From Pseudomonadota bacterium (GTDB lineage: Bacteria; Desulfobacterota; Desulfobulbia; Desulfobulbales; SURF-16), in contig JAUVQZ010000092.1 in the NCBI GenBank assembly GCA_030597865.1, positions 1 to 10,647 on the forward strand: a stretch of 10,647 bases of DNA, read 5' to 3'. Position 1 is the stretch's first letter. Each line of letters begins with the position of its first letter. The position numbers and the translations under genes were made by a program. This document shows positions 1 through 7,324 of this stretch, one piece after another. The notes under the pieces were generated by a model, which made no database searches, was not told where the DNA came from, and saw nothing but the letters and a program-made list of their open reading frames with translations.

Positions 1-2142
1 CAAAAAGAACGTGCCACCTCTGAGTGGGGCTGGAAACTCGTCTCCTTCATTCCACGCCAAGAGCTGTCGCTATTGACCTGGAGCTTCATCACTCCCTCCC
101 TGCTCCTCTACGGGGCCCTGCTCACCATTTTGCTGCCCATATCCCTCTATCTCGGCAGGCTGCGGTTCCGCAACCAGAAGGCAGAGGCAGCAATAGTGGC
201 TGCCAAGGGGGATTGGGAAAAGACCTTTGATGCGGTACCGGAGCTCATTGCCATCATTGACACCAATCATCAGTTGCGCCGGGTGAACAAGGCCATGGCC
301 GCCGCCCTGGGCCAGACCCCGCAACAATGTATCGGCCAGACCTGCTTTGAGGCCATCCACAACAGCGATGAGCCCCATCCGGACTGTCCCCACTCTGCCC
401 TGCTGGCAAACGGCCAACCCCACCAGGAGGAAATTGTTGAAGATCGGCTGGGGGGCGATTTTCTGGTGACGGTCTCACCACTCCACGACAGCGAGGGCAG
501 ACTTACAGGCTCTGTCCATGTGGCCCGCGACATCAGCGAGAGCAAACGCTCCCAACAACGGCTCCAGGGCCTCAAGGAGCTCACCGAAGAGCTCCTTGGC
601 CATGGGGGCAGCCTCCAGCAAAAATTACACTTTATCACGGATGGCATCGTCAAGGTCTTTGGGGCCGACTTTGCCCGGATCTGGCATATCTATCCGGGAG
701 ACCGCTGCGATTCCGGCTGCCTTCATGCCACAATGACAAGCAACCCCCATATCTGCCGCCACCACGACCGATGCCTCCACCTGCTGGCCAGCTCCGGCCG
801 CTACAGCCATCTTGACGGGGAAGGCCACTGCCGGGTGCCCTTTGACTGCTATGAAATAGGCCGTATCGCCTCTGGGGCGGAGAAGAGTTTTATCACCAAT
901 GATGTCTGCCATGATCCTCGAATCCATGATCATGCCTGGGCCAAGGAACTGGGCCTGCAGGCCTTTGCCGGCTACCGTCTCCTCTCGCCGGACGCCAGGC
1001 CCATCGGGGTTCTCGCCCTGTTTAGCAAAAACACCCTCAGCCCTGAGGAGGATGTCCTGCTGGCCGGCCTGGCCAACACCACCAGCCATGTCATGCAGAC
1101 AGCCCGGGCAGAAGCAGCGCTCCTTGAGGCCCATGACCGTATGCAGGCCACCCTGGATAATGTTGATGCCATGATCTACATCACCGATGTGGACACCTAC
1201 GAGATTCTGATGATTAATCAGTACGGCCGCGACCTCTTTGGCGTGGTGGAGGGCCAGAAATGCTGGCAGGTCCTCCAAAAAGACCAGAGCGGCCCCTGCC
1301 CCTTCTGTATGATCCGGAACGGCCCTTCCCCTGCCAGCGAGACCATCCGAACCCAGGTCTGGGAGACCCAAAACACCATCAACCAGCGCTGGTATGAAAT
1401 ACATGACACCAAGATCCGCTGGATCGACGACAGGATCGTGCGCCTGCAGGTGGCCACTGATGTGACCGCGCGCAAGGAGAACGAGGAGAAACTCCATGAA
1501 TATGCCTCGGTGCAAAAGACCCTGCTCAGGGAGGTCAACCATCGGGTCAAGAATAATCTGGCAGCCATCATCGGCATGTTGAACATGGAGGAGAGGCGCC
1601 TTGTCAGTAAAGATGTTGCAGACTACAGCGAGGCCCTCCATGACCTGGTGGCCCGCATCCACGGTCTGGCCATGGTCCACAGCCTGCTCACCGCCAGTGA
1701 GTGGCTGCCCCTAAAGATAAGCTATCTCTGCGAAGAGGTGGCCAGGGCCGCCCTCCATGGCCTGCCCCGCACCAAGGAGATCGCCCTCACGGTCCACGAC
1801 TCTCCTGCCCTAATCGGCTCCAGCCAGGCCCACCACCTGGCCCTGGTGATCAATGAACTCACCACCAATACCCTGAAGTATAGCCTCGGCAGCCGCGAAA
1901 CAGCCCGTATTGACATTGCCATTGCTGAGCAGGAGGGTGATCTGGTCACCATCGTCTTCCAAGACGATGGACCGGGCTACCCTGCTGACATCTGTGCCGG
2001 AGATATGAGCAAGGTCAGTACCGGAATGGAGATTGTCCAGGGGATTATCACCTCCTCCCTGCAGGGTAGAGTCCATTTCAGCAACGATAACGGGGCGGTC
2101 ACCGGTTTTACCTTCAAAAACGAGCTTGATAGCGAGATGTAA
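1..2142 (+). CDS. Sensor histidine kinase (membrane, PAS-GAF-PAS-HisKA_2-HATPase), 5' end cut by window edge
   Basis: The reading frame is open from base 1, so the gene begins upstream; the TTG at 73 lies inside a hydrophobic stretch and is unlikely to be the start. The first visible residues (GWKLVSFIP...) resemble the end of a periplasmic Cache-type sensor domain. A transmembrane helix follows (about bases 67-160), then a PAS domain (about 205-540), a GAF-like domain (about 560-1110), and a second PAS domain (about 1135-1480). The transmitter is of the HisKA_2 class: the phospho-acceptor His is codon 1540-1542 in REVNHRVKNNL. The ATPase domain has an N-box (INELTTNTLKY, about 1849-1881) and a G1 box (DDGPG, 1963-1977). 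Both PAS domains and the GAF domain carry cysteine clusters, for example GPCPFC in the second PAS. It is expected to autophosphorylate and pass phosphate to one or both downstream regulators. The ligand is unknown. The kinase call is secure; the sensed signal is not. Confidence 0.93.
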   Translation, partial: QKERATSEWGWKLVSFIPRQELSLLTWSFITPSLLLYGALLTILLPISLYLGRLRFRNQKAEAAIVAAKGDWEKTFDAVPELIAIIDTNHQLRRVNKAMAAALGQTPQQCIGQTCFEAIHNSDEPHPDCPHSALLANGQPHQEEIVEDRLGGDFLVTVSPLHDSEGRLTGSVHVARDISESKRSQQRLQGLKELTEELLGHGGSLQQKLHFITDGIVKVFGADFARIWHIYPGDRCDSGCLHATMTSNPHICRHHDRCLHLLASSGRYSHLDGEGHCRVPFDCYEIGRIASGAEKSFITNDVCHDPRIHDHAWAKELGLQAFAGYRLLSPDARPIGVLALFSKNTLSPEEDVLLAGLANTTSHVMQTARAEAALLEAHDRMQATLDNVDAMIYITDVDTYEILMINQYGRDLFGVVEGQKCWQVLQKDQSGPCPFCMIRNGPSPASETIRTQVWETQNTINQRWYEIHDTKIRWIDDRIVRLQVATDVTARKENEEKLHEYASVQKTLLREVNHRVKNNLAAIIGMLNMEERRLVSKDVADYSEALHDLVARIHGLAMVHSLLTASEWLPLKISYLCEEVARAALHGLPRTKEIALTVHDSPALIGSSQAHHLALVINELTTNTLKYSLGSRETARIDIAIAEQEGDLVTIVFQDDGPGYPADICAGDMSKVSTGMEIVQGIITSSLQGRVHFSNDNGAVTGFTFKNELDSEM

Positions 2143-2151
2143 GGGAGAGAG

Positions 2152-2802
2152 ATGATGGACAATGAAACGATCAGGGTTTTGGTTGCCGAGGATGACTTTC
2201 TGGTCAGGACCGAGGTGGTTCGCGTCTTGGCGGATAAGGGTTATGAGATTGTCGGTCAGGCCAGCACCGGTCGCGAGGCCCTGGACATGGCCTCATCCCT
2301 CAAACCGGAGGTGATTTTGATGGACATCAAAATGCCGGAGCTGGATGGCCTGGAGGCCACCCGCCTGATCCAGGAGAGATGGCCGACACCGGTGGTGATC
2401 CTCACCGCCCATGAAACGGGAGATTTTGTGGAAAGAGCAAGCCAGGCGGGGGCTGGCGCCTATCTGGTCAAGCCCCTTCGCGTCGAAGAGATTGACCGGG
2501 CCCTGACCATTGCCATGGCCCGCCATGATGACCTGATGCAGTTACGGACACTCAACCAGACCCTGGAGGCCAAAAACAAGGAGCTCGAAACAGCCCTGAC
2601 TGAGATAAAGACCCTGCGGGATATCCTGCCCATCTGCTCCTTCTGTAAAAAAATCCGTGATGATGAAGGCTACTGGAATCAGGTGGATCAATATATCAGC
2701 GCCCATACCGACACCAAGTTCAGCCACGGCATCTGTGAGGAGTGCCTGGAGAAACATTACCCAGACCTCAACCTGTCGAAAGATTCGAAGGATAAGAGAT
2801 AA
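2152..2802 (+). CDS. Response regulator: CheY-like receiver plus coiled coil and C-terminal CxxC-CxxC module
   Basis: The 216-residue protein has an N-terminal receiver domain (about 6-122) with acidic pocket D14/D15, phospho-acceptor D58 (in LMDIKMPE), T85 and K107, so all key receiver residues are present. A likely coiled-coil linker (about 127-157) leads to a small module with Cys162-x2-Cys165 and Cys195-x2-Cys198, within a stretch containing LPICSFCKKIRDDEGYW. This tail recurs on response regulators and PAS proteins of many bacteria; the paired cysteines suggest a zinc knuckle or redox site, but its role is not established. There is no DNA-binding domain. The gene sits 9 nt after the kinase with GGGAG just upstream. 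ATG 2155 is an equally plausible start because it is better spaced from the ribosome binding site. It is almost certainly a cognate partner of the kinase. Confidence 0.92.
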   Translation: MMDNETIRVLVAEDDFLVRTEVVRVLADKGYEIVGQASTGREALDMASSLKPEVILMDIKMPELDGLEATRLIQERWPTPVVILTAHETGDFVERASQAGAGAYLVKPLRVEEIDRALTIAMARHDDLMQLRTLNQTLEAKNKELETALTEIKTLRDILPICSFCKKIRDDEGYWNQVDQYISAHTDTKFSHGICEECLEKHYPDLNLSKDSKDKR

Positions 2803-3206
2803 TGAAGATGCTCCTGGTTGAGGATGATTTTTTTGGCAGAAAAATGCTGATGGGACTCCTGGAGCCCCATGGCTCAGTGGATGTTGCCGTTAACGGTATT
2901 GAGGCCCTGCAGGCCGTTCAGGAAGCACTTAGCGCCAAGGAGCCCTACGACCTGATCTGCCTGGATATCATGATGCCCAAAATGGATGGCCAACTCACCC
3001 TCAAGAAAATACGTCAGATTGAGGTGCAGGCGGACCTGAACGAGGAGCAGTTCAGCAAAATCTTCATGACAACCGCCCTTTCTGACCGGGATAATGTTTT
3101 TCAAGCGGCCTTGTCACACTGCGACGCCTACCTGATCAAGCCTATCAGCAAGGCCAAACTTGAGGCCGAACTGATGAAGCACGGTCTTATAGCCCCACCA
3201 GCCTGA
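2802..3206 (+). CDS. Single-domain response regulator (CheY-like)
   Basis: The 134-residue protein is a stand-alone receiver with no output domain. It has acidic residues E7/D8/D9, phospho-acceptor D55 (LDIMMPKMDG), T90/T91 and K113 (LIKP), which is the full set needed for phosphotransfer. The ATG overlaps the stop of the preceding regulator by one base (TAATG), indicating translational coupling, with AAGGAT a few bases upstream as ribosome binding site. It is the last gene of the kinase operon. It could act as a diffusible signal, a phosphate sink, or a relay intermediate; nothing in the sequence distinguishes these. Confidence 0.92.
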   Translation: MKMLLVEDDFFGRKMLMGLLEPHGSVDVAVNGIEALQAVQEALSAKEPYDLICLDIMMPKMDGQLTLKKIRQIEVQADLNEEQFSKIFMTTALSDRDNVFQAALSHCDAYLIKPISKAKLEAELMKHGLIAPPA

Positions 3207-3363
3207 AACAATCTTCCCCCCACTCCTTTTTACCACAGCAGGCCATCCCCCCCCAGCCCATCAGCAGCTGCCAGTGCAGATGCAAAGAGATGGTTGTCAA
3301 AGCCCGTTGCCAAGAGTACGTTTACAGAATACCAACAGAACCCCATCACCGTGACCACTACTA
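3207..3363. other. Intergenic region between the signalling operon and truA
   Basis: This 157-base gap holds no convincing ORF or RNA gene. It contains a run of eight C's near 3247-3254. A weak promoter-like pair is TTGTCA (3294-3299) with TACGTT 17 bases later (3317-3322), matching the -10 consensus at only three of six positions. I see no GC-rich stem followed by a T-tract, so how the upstream operon ends is unclear. Confidence 0.4.
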
Positions 3364-4167
3364 ATGACTGAAGAAAAGACAAAGAGACGTTATAAGCTCA
3401 TCCTGGAGTTTGACGGCAGCCGGTACAGCGGCTGGCAGAGCCAGAAGGATGCCGACACTATCCAGGGCACCCTCCAGCAGGCCGCAGGCGAGCTGGTCCA
3501 GGGCAGGGCCAAGATCCAGGGCTGCGGCCGCACGGACCGCGGCGTCCATGCCATGGCCTACACCGCCCACCTGGAGGCCACCACCAGCATGGCGGCCCCC
3601 AAGATCATGGCCGGCCTCAATAAGCTGCTGCCCAAGGACATTGCCGTGCTTGAGGCCAAAAAGGCCGGACCCCGCTTCCATGCCCGCCATAACTGTGTGG
3701 CCCGCTCCTATATCTATCGTTTTAGCAGCCAGAAATCGGTGTTTGACCGTAAATACGTCTGGTACAAGCAGGGCCACCTCGATGCCACGGCCATGGCAGC
3801 GGCCGCTACCCTCTTTGCCGGTATGCACGACTTCAGCTCCTTCACCGATCCCAAGATCCTCGCCAAAAAATCGCCCCTGGTCCAGGTCATTAAGACTGAA
3901 CTGTTCAGCGAGGACGGTCTGCTTGTCTTTCGCATTGTTGGCTCCCACTTCCTCTGGAAGATGGTGCGGCGCTGCGCTGGAGTCTTGGCAGCGGTGGGCC
4001 AAGGAGAGTTAACGGTGGGCGAGGTGGAGATGTTCATCACCAATCCGGGCCTCACCCAGCTCAAAAAATACACGGCTCCAGCCCAGGGCCTTTTTTTTGA
4101 ACGGGCCTTCTACAACGATGAAGAGCTCCAGGACTTCATCACCCCAGGGAAACACCATGCATATTGA
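3364..4167 (+). CDS. truA: tRNA pseudouridine synthase A (positions 38-40)
   Basis: The 267-residue protein matches the usual TruA length (about 270 in E. coli). It isomerises uridines 38-40 of the tRNA anticodon arm to pseudouridine in the cytoplasm. The family signature GCGRTDRGVHAMAY is present, with catalytic Asp at residue 58. Other family-typical segments are YSGWQSQ near the N-terminus, the ARSYIYRF segment carrying the conserved tyrosine, HDFSSFTDP, and FLWKMVRRCAGVL near the C-terminus. ATG 3364 is the first possible start after an in-frame stop at 3352-3354. The Shine-Dalgarno match is poor, suggesting weak initiation or a short leader. The 3' end overlaps the next gene by 11 bases. 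Confidence 0.97.
   Translation: MTEEKTKRRYKLILEFDGSRYSGWQSQKDADTIQGTLQQAAGELVQGRAKIQGCGRTDRGVHAMAYTAHLEATTSMAAPKIMAGLNKLLPKDIAVLEAKKAGPRFHARHNCVARSYIYRFSSQKSVFDRKYVWYKQGHLDATAMAAAATLFAGMHDFSSFTDPKILAKKSPLVQVIKTELFSEDGLLVFRIVGSHFLWKMVRRCAGVLAAVGQGELTVGEVEMFITNPGLTQLKKYTAPAQGLFFERAFYNDEELQDFITPGKHHAY
4146..4150 (+). promoter_or_regulatory. Ribosome binding site deciding the SEC-C gene start
   Basis: AGGGA lies inside the last codons of truA, six bases before ATG 4157. It supports the short 290-residue form over the longer frame that opens at 4097. Confidence 0.6.
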
Positions 4168-5029
4168 CCAGATAATCAGCCAGTTCACATCATCGCCACC
4201 GGGCCTCTTTCCCAAGGACGCCCTCCAGGCCGCCTTTGCCAAGGAGCAGGAGATCACCCCTGTGCTTGTGGACATCCTGAGCAAGGCAGGGGCCGACATT
4301 GAAGGCCTGGCCAAGCGTCAGGATGACAACGGTTTTCTCTATGCCATGTTCCTCCTGGCCCAGTTTCGTGAGCAGCAGGGCCTTGCGCCCCTTATTGCTT
4401 TCTTTTCAAACCCGGGCCAGTCCGCCATTACCCTCACCGGCGACGTGGTCACCGAAAATCTGGGCCAACTCCTGGCTGGAACGAGCGGTAATGACATCAG
4501 GCCAATCCAGGCAATGATTGAAAACAGCACCATCGACCCCTTTGTCAGGGGGGCCGGACTGGAGGCCCTCCTCTGCCTGGTGGCCTGGGGTGAGACAAGT
4601 CCCAGGGGAGTGATTACCTATTTTGCCGAACTCCTGGAGAGCAAACTGGAACGACAGCCCTGCCATGCCTGGAACTATCTGAGCGAGGCCATCTGCCGCC
4701 TCTGCGGCCCGGAGTTCATTGAACCCCTGAAAAAGGCCTATGACCAAGGGCTGATCAGCCCCCTCTATATGAAGGTGGATGAGGCGGAAAAAATGCTGAA
4801 CCGGCCCACCAGGGAGAACCGGGCCGACCTGGAAGACGATACCGGCCTGCGGGCCATCACCAATGTGGTGGCTGAGATGGAAGGATGGGCCTGTTTTCGA
4901 CCCCAGGAAGAACGCATCCATCACCAGGGTATAAAACAAACCACCAGCACCCCTAAAAAGACCGGACGCAATGAGCCCTGCCCCTGCGGCAGCGGCAAGA
5001 AGTATAAGAAATGCTGCCTGGGCATATGA
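4157..5029 (+). CDS. DUF1186-like protein with C-terminal SEC-C zinc motif
   Basis: The gene encodes 290 residues. The start at ATG 4157 is preferred over in-frame ATGs lying inside truA because AGGGA (4146-4150) is spaced six bases from it. Most of the protein is alpha-helical and soluble, and the region around YFAELLESKLERQ...GLISPLYMKV resembles the DUF1186 family. The C-terminus is a textbook SEC-C motif: NEPCPCGSGKKYKKCC, with the CxC(x8)CC zinc ligands at about residues 275, 277, 286 and 287. In SecA this motif binds zinc and contacts SecB or ribosomes; in stand-alone proteins the partner is mostly unknown. The 11-base overlap with truA implies co-translation. The SEC-C call is secure and DUF1186 is likely; the function is unknown. 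Confidence 0.88.
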   Translation: MHIDQIISQFTSSPPGLFPKDALQAAFAKEQEITPVLVDILSKAGADIEGLAKRQDDNGFLYAMFLLAQFREQQGLAPLIAFFSNPGQSAITLTGDVVTENLGQLLAGTSGNDIRPIQAMIENSTIDPFVRGAGLEALLCLVAWGETSPRGVITYFAELLESKLERQPCHAWNYLSEAICRLCGPEFIEPLKKAYDQGLISPLYMKVDEAEKMLNRPTRENRADLEDDTGLRAITNVVAEMEGWACFRPQEERIHHQGIKQTTSTPKKTGRNEPCPCGSGKKYKKCCLGI

Positions 5030-5060
5030 GGTTCGGGTGGATCAAGCCGAAAAAGAGAAA

Positions 5061-5153
5061 GCCACGGAATCACACGGAAGATTTTTTTCTTAAAATCGCT
5101 TCAGATTGTTACGACCTTTGTGGTGAAACTTCCCTTCCGGGTGATTCCCTGGC
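5061..5153. repeat. Long imperfect inverted repeat between convergent genes (possible minus-strand terminator)
   Basis: The left arm, 5061-5080 (GCCACGGAATCACACGGAAG), pairs with the right arm, 5134-5153 (CTTCCGGGTGATTCCCTGGC), at 18 of 20 positions, leaving a 53-base loop. Read on the minus strand, the second arm is followed at once by a T-rich run (about 5060-5050), so the stem could terminate the waaG-waaP transcript. The loop is longer than in ordinary intrinsic terminators. The left arm also contains a short internal direct repeat, CACGGAA twice, and is followed on the plus strand by seven T's. It may instead be a dispersed repeat element. Confidence 0.6.
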
Positions 5154-5188
5154 CACAAAAAATTCTTTCTAAAACCCTACTTCCCAGC

Positions 5189-6070
5189 TCACCCCCGCAT
5201 CTTGGGCGCCAGGTTCCTCTTTCTGGTATGCCTGGCAATGCGGGCCATCTTTCTGAGAATCCAGCCATACTGGAGGCGGCCATAGAGGGATAATTTTTCT
5301 GTGCCCTTATAAGCGGCAAAGAAAAAGCGGCGGTCCTTTTCGTCAAAGAGGCTGGCCGGCAGGGTGAAGAAAAACTCGGCCAGGGCCTTGATGGGCCAGC
5401 GAAAACGCTGGAGGGGGTTGGTATCCACCCTCTGCAGATCAAAAAGGGCCACCTGGGGCTCTTCTTGGTCAAGCCCGTCCAAGAGCACATGGGTGGCATT
5501 AAAATCCTTCTGATTGCAGCCGGCCCCATGCATGGCCCGGGCATAGCGGGCCACGGCCTTGAGAATATTTTTTTTGCGGGCTGCATTTCGCGGACCTTGC
5601 AGTCTCCCAGGCTGGTTCAAGACCAGCTCCTCTAGATCGATAAAGGGCGAAAAATCCCTGGTGATGAGAAAGGAGCGCACCAGGCCGTCGCCATCCCTTG
5701 CCATGCCTGCACCAATGGCCACGGCCGTGGCCAGGCCGCGCCTGCGAAAATCGCAGTAATTGGCAAACTCCTTGAGCCCCTCGCTTTGCGCTGGGGAAGC
5801 GTCATTTTGCTCATGCTTCTTGATAAAGAGCACCACCTGTCTCCCCGGAGCGCCAGGGTCGGGCATTTCCACCCTACGGATCTCCAAACCAGGCCGTTCC
5901 TTAATCACCTCACCGCCGCGGCATTGCCAGATGGCCTGGAAATCGCTGAGGCCGGCCCCCTCTAAAAAGGCAAGCCACTGTTGATTAGCCCGGAGGACCA
6001 GATCCGCAGAGGAGACAAGCTCCTGGACCTCAATCATGGCCCGGTAATCTTCCACCGCCTTGGCCATCAT
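5189..6070 (-). CDS. WaaP/RfaP-family lipopolysaccharide core kinase
   Basis: The 293-residue protein resembles E. coli WaaP, which phosphorylates heptose I of the LPS inner core on the cytoplasmic face. Kinase-like elements appear in order: the ATP-binding lysine in VVLFIKKHEQ (Lys84 or Lys85), a helix glutamate near residue 101, the hinge-side stretch LITRDFSPFIDLEEL (E. coli has IITEDLTPTISLED), the catalytic loop AMHGAGCNQKDFNATHVLL with Asp189 as likely base, and the metal-site Asp211 in FDLQRV (DLHR in E. coli). The catalytic loop reads NQKD instead of NHRD. The start overlaps the waaG stop as ATGA, with AAGGAGAGG upstream; a second ATG follows at once and is better spaced. It forms a tight pair with waaG. 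The family is firm; which heptose it phosphorylates, or whether it is another kinase of the family, is inferred. Confidence 0.87.
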   Translation of the reverse strand: MMAKAVEDYRAMIEVQELVSSADLVLRANQQWLAFLEGAGLSDFQAIWQCRGGEVIKERPGLEIRRVEMPDPGAPGRQVVLFIKKHEQNDASPAQSEGLKEFANYCDFRRRGLATAVAIGAGMARDGDGLVRSFLITRDFSPFIDLEELVLNQPGRLQGPRNAARKKNILKAVARYARAMHGAGCNQKDFNATHVLLDGLDQEEPQVALFDLQRVDTNPLQRFRWPIKALAEFFFTLPASLFDEKDRRFFFAAYKGTEKLSLYGRLQYGWILRKMARIARHTRKRNLAPKMRG

Positions 6071-7203
6071 CCCCTCTCCTTGCCCTTGGCAATCTTCTCA
6101 AGAATATCGACCACCAGCCGGGGGCGGTTACCAAGATCGTTCTGCTCACTATAGGCCAATGCGTTTTCCTGCCATTGCCGGCGCCAAGGGGAGCCAATCA
6201 TCCCGGCCAAGGCCGTGTCCATCTCCTCCTGACGAAAGGGGGCACAGCCCACCACTTGACCGCTGTCAGCCTGCAGCACATGCTCGCTATAACCACAGGT
6301 CTCGGTGGCCAGCACCGGCACCCCGGCCACCAGGGCCTCGACAATGGCGTTACCGGTATTTTCGGTGAGGGAGGGCTGGAGCAGGAAATCAGCCCCGGCC
6401 AGAAAACGGGGCACGTCATCGCGCCCCCCAAGAAAACGAACCTGTTCGCCGATACCAAGCCTGACAGCAAGCTTCTGATACGGCCCCTCCTTGCCCCTAC
6501 CGATGACATGGAGAAAGCTGCGCCTACGCATTTCCTCAGGCAGGGCGGCCAGGGCGCGAATGGAGCGCTCCACCCCCTTGGTGTGGAAATTGGAACCGAT
6601 CATGAGCAGGAGGATATCCCTGTCCTGCAGACCCAGCTCCTGACGGAGCTGGCAACGGTTCTCCGGACTGAGCTGGCTGCGGATGGCCTCGACATCCACC
6701 CCGGGCGGGCCATAATAAAAACGCTGACCAGGGGTGTTATAGACGGCCTGGTAGTTTCGCTTCTCCTGGCTGGCAAGGTAGATGATATTGGTGTCTGATC
6801 CGGGACCAAAGACCGCATCCTCAAAGGCGGCCAGCACCCGATAGCGGGGGGTGAGTCTAGACAGAAAGCTGCGCTGGCGGGCAATGCGCGCCTTATAGCA
6901 GACATCAGCGGCGTAATAGACATCAAGGTCCGGCATCTGATTAAAGCCCACCAGCAGATCATGATTCCTCCCTACGAGTGCGGCCAACAGATTCTGATGA
7001 AAGGCAGTGGCCCGGCCATGGTTTGTACGGCCCTCTCCCCTGACAAGATGAATCTCCAGCCCTGCCGCCCTCTCTCCCTGCCAGCTCATGGTGTAGACCT
7101 GGATGGCATGGCCACGGGCCAGGCATTCCCGGCTGATCGCCATAAAATCGCGCTCCAGGCCGCCAAAGGGGAAGTAGTTAAAGAGACAAAAGGCAAAATT
7201 CAT
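6067..7203 (-). CDS. waaG: LPS core glycosyltransferase WaaG (GT4 family)
   Basis: The 378-residue protein closely resembles E. coli WaaG (about 374 residues), which transfers glucose from UDP-glucose to heptose II of the LPS core at the inner membrane. Shared landmarks in order are FCLFNYFPFGGLERDF at the N-terminus (E. coli FCLYKYFPFGGLQRDF), TNHGR, GFNQMPDLDVYYAADVCY, GSNFHTKGVERSIRALAALPE, FLGGRDDV, and the GT-B donor-site region SLTENTGNAIVEAL carrying the E-x7-E glutamates, then VCGY-like TCGYSEHV. A GGAG lies about ten bases before the ATG. It is translationally coupled to the downstream WaaP-type kinase. The exact acceptor and sugar may differ from E. coli. Codon and base composition are GC-rich, unlike the fkbM gene upstream. 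Confidence 0.94.
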   Translation of the reverse strand: MNFAFCLFNYFPFGGLERDFMAISRECLARGHAIQVYTMSWQGERAAGLEIHLVRGEGRTNHGRATAFHQNLLAALVGRNHDLLVGFNQMPDLDVYYAADVCYKARIARQRSFLSRLTPRYRVLAAFEDAVFGPGSDTNIIYLASQEKRNYQAVYNTPGQRFYYGPPGVDVEAIRSQLSPENRCQLRQELGLQDRDILLLMIGSNFHTKGVERSIRALAALPEEMRRRSFLHVIGRGKEGPYQKLAVRLGIGEQVRFLGGRDDVPRFLAGADFLLQPSLTENTGNAIVEALVAGVPVLATETCGYSEHVLQADSGQVVGCAPFRQEEMDTALAGMIGSPWRRQWQENALAYSEQNDLGNRPRLVVDILEKIAKGKERG

Positions 7204-7324
7204 GGGGTTATTTACTCCAGGGGGACAAGCTCCTCAAGAACCGCAGTGAGGCTTTCAGAAAGTTTGGACAAAACCGGCCACCGAGATGGGCCAGGCTTTT
7301 TTATGCTTCAAGCCCAAAAAGAAG
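7204..7324. other. Short gap between fkbM and waaG
   Basis: These 121 bases contain no supported gene. A small inverted repeat (GGCTT near 7294-7298 with AAGCC near 7310-7314) is too weak to call a terminator on the minus strand, so fkbM and waaG may share a transcript. Confidence 0.4.

Noticed and set aside
73..75. TTG 73 as the start of the histidine kinase
   Set aside because: The frame is open to the window edge, the upstream residues look like the end of a sensor domain, and no ribosome binding site precedes the TTG.
625..1680. Long minus-strand open frame opposite the kinase
   Set aside because: It lies antisense within the kinase, has no recognisable domains, and owes its openness to the codon bias of the real gene.
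3410..4012. Second-frame ORF inside truA
   Set aside because: Its product is low-complexity, rich in Ala, Pro, Arg and Ser, typical of an out-of-frame reading of a GC-rich gene.
5032..5051. Terminator hairpin TTCGG/CCGAA after the SEC-C gene
   Set aside because: The five-base stem is followed by A-rich sequence, with no T-tract on either strand.
5101..5586. Minus-strand ORF overlapping the kinase gene
   Set aside because: It is a frame shadow of the WaaP-like gene running through the intergenic repeat, with no domain signature.
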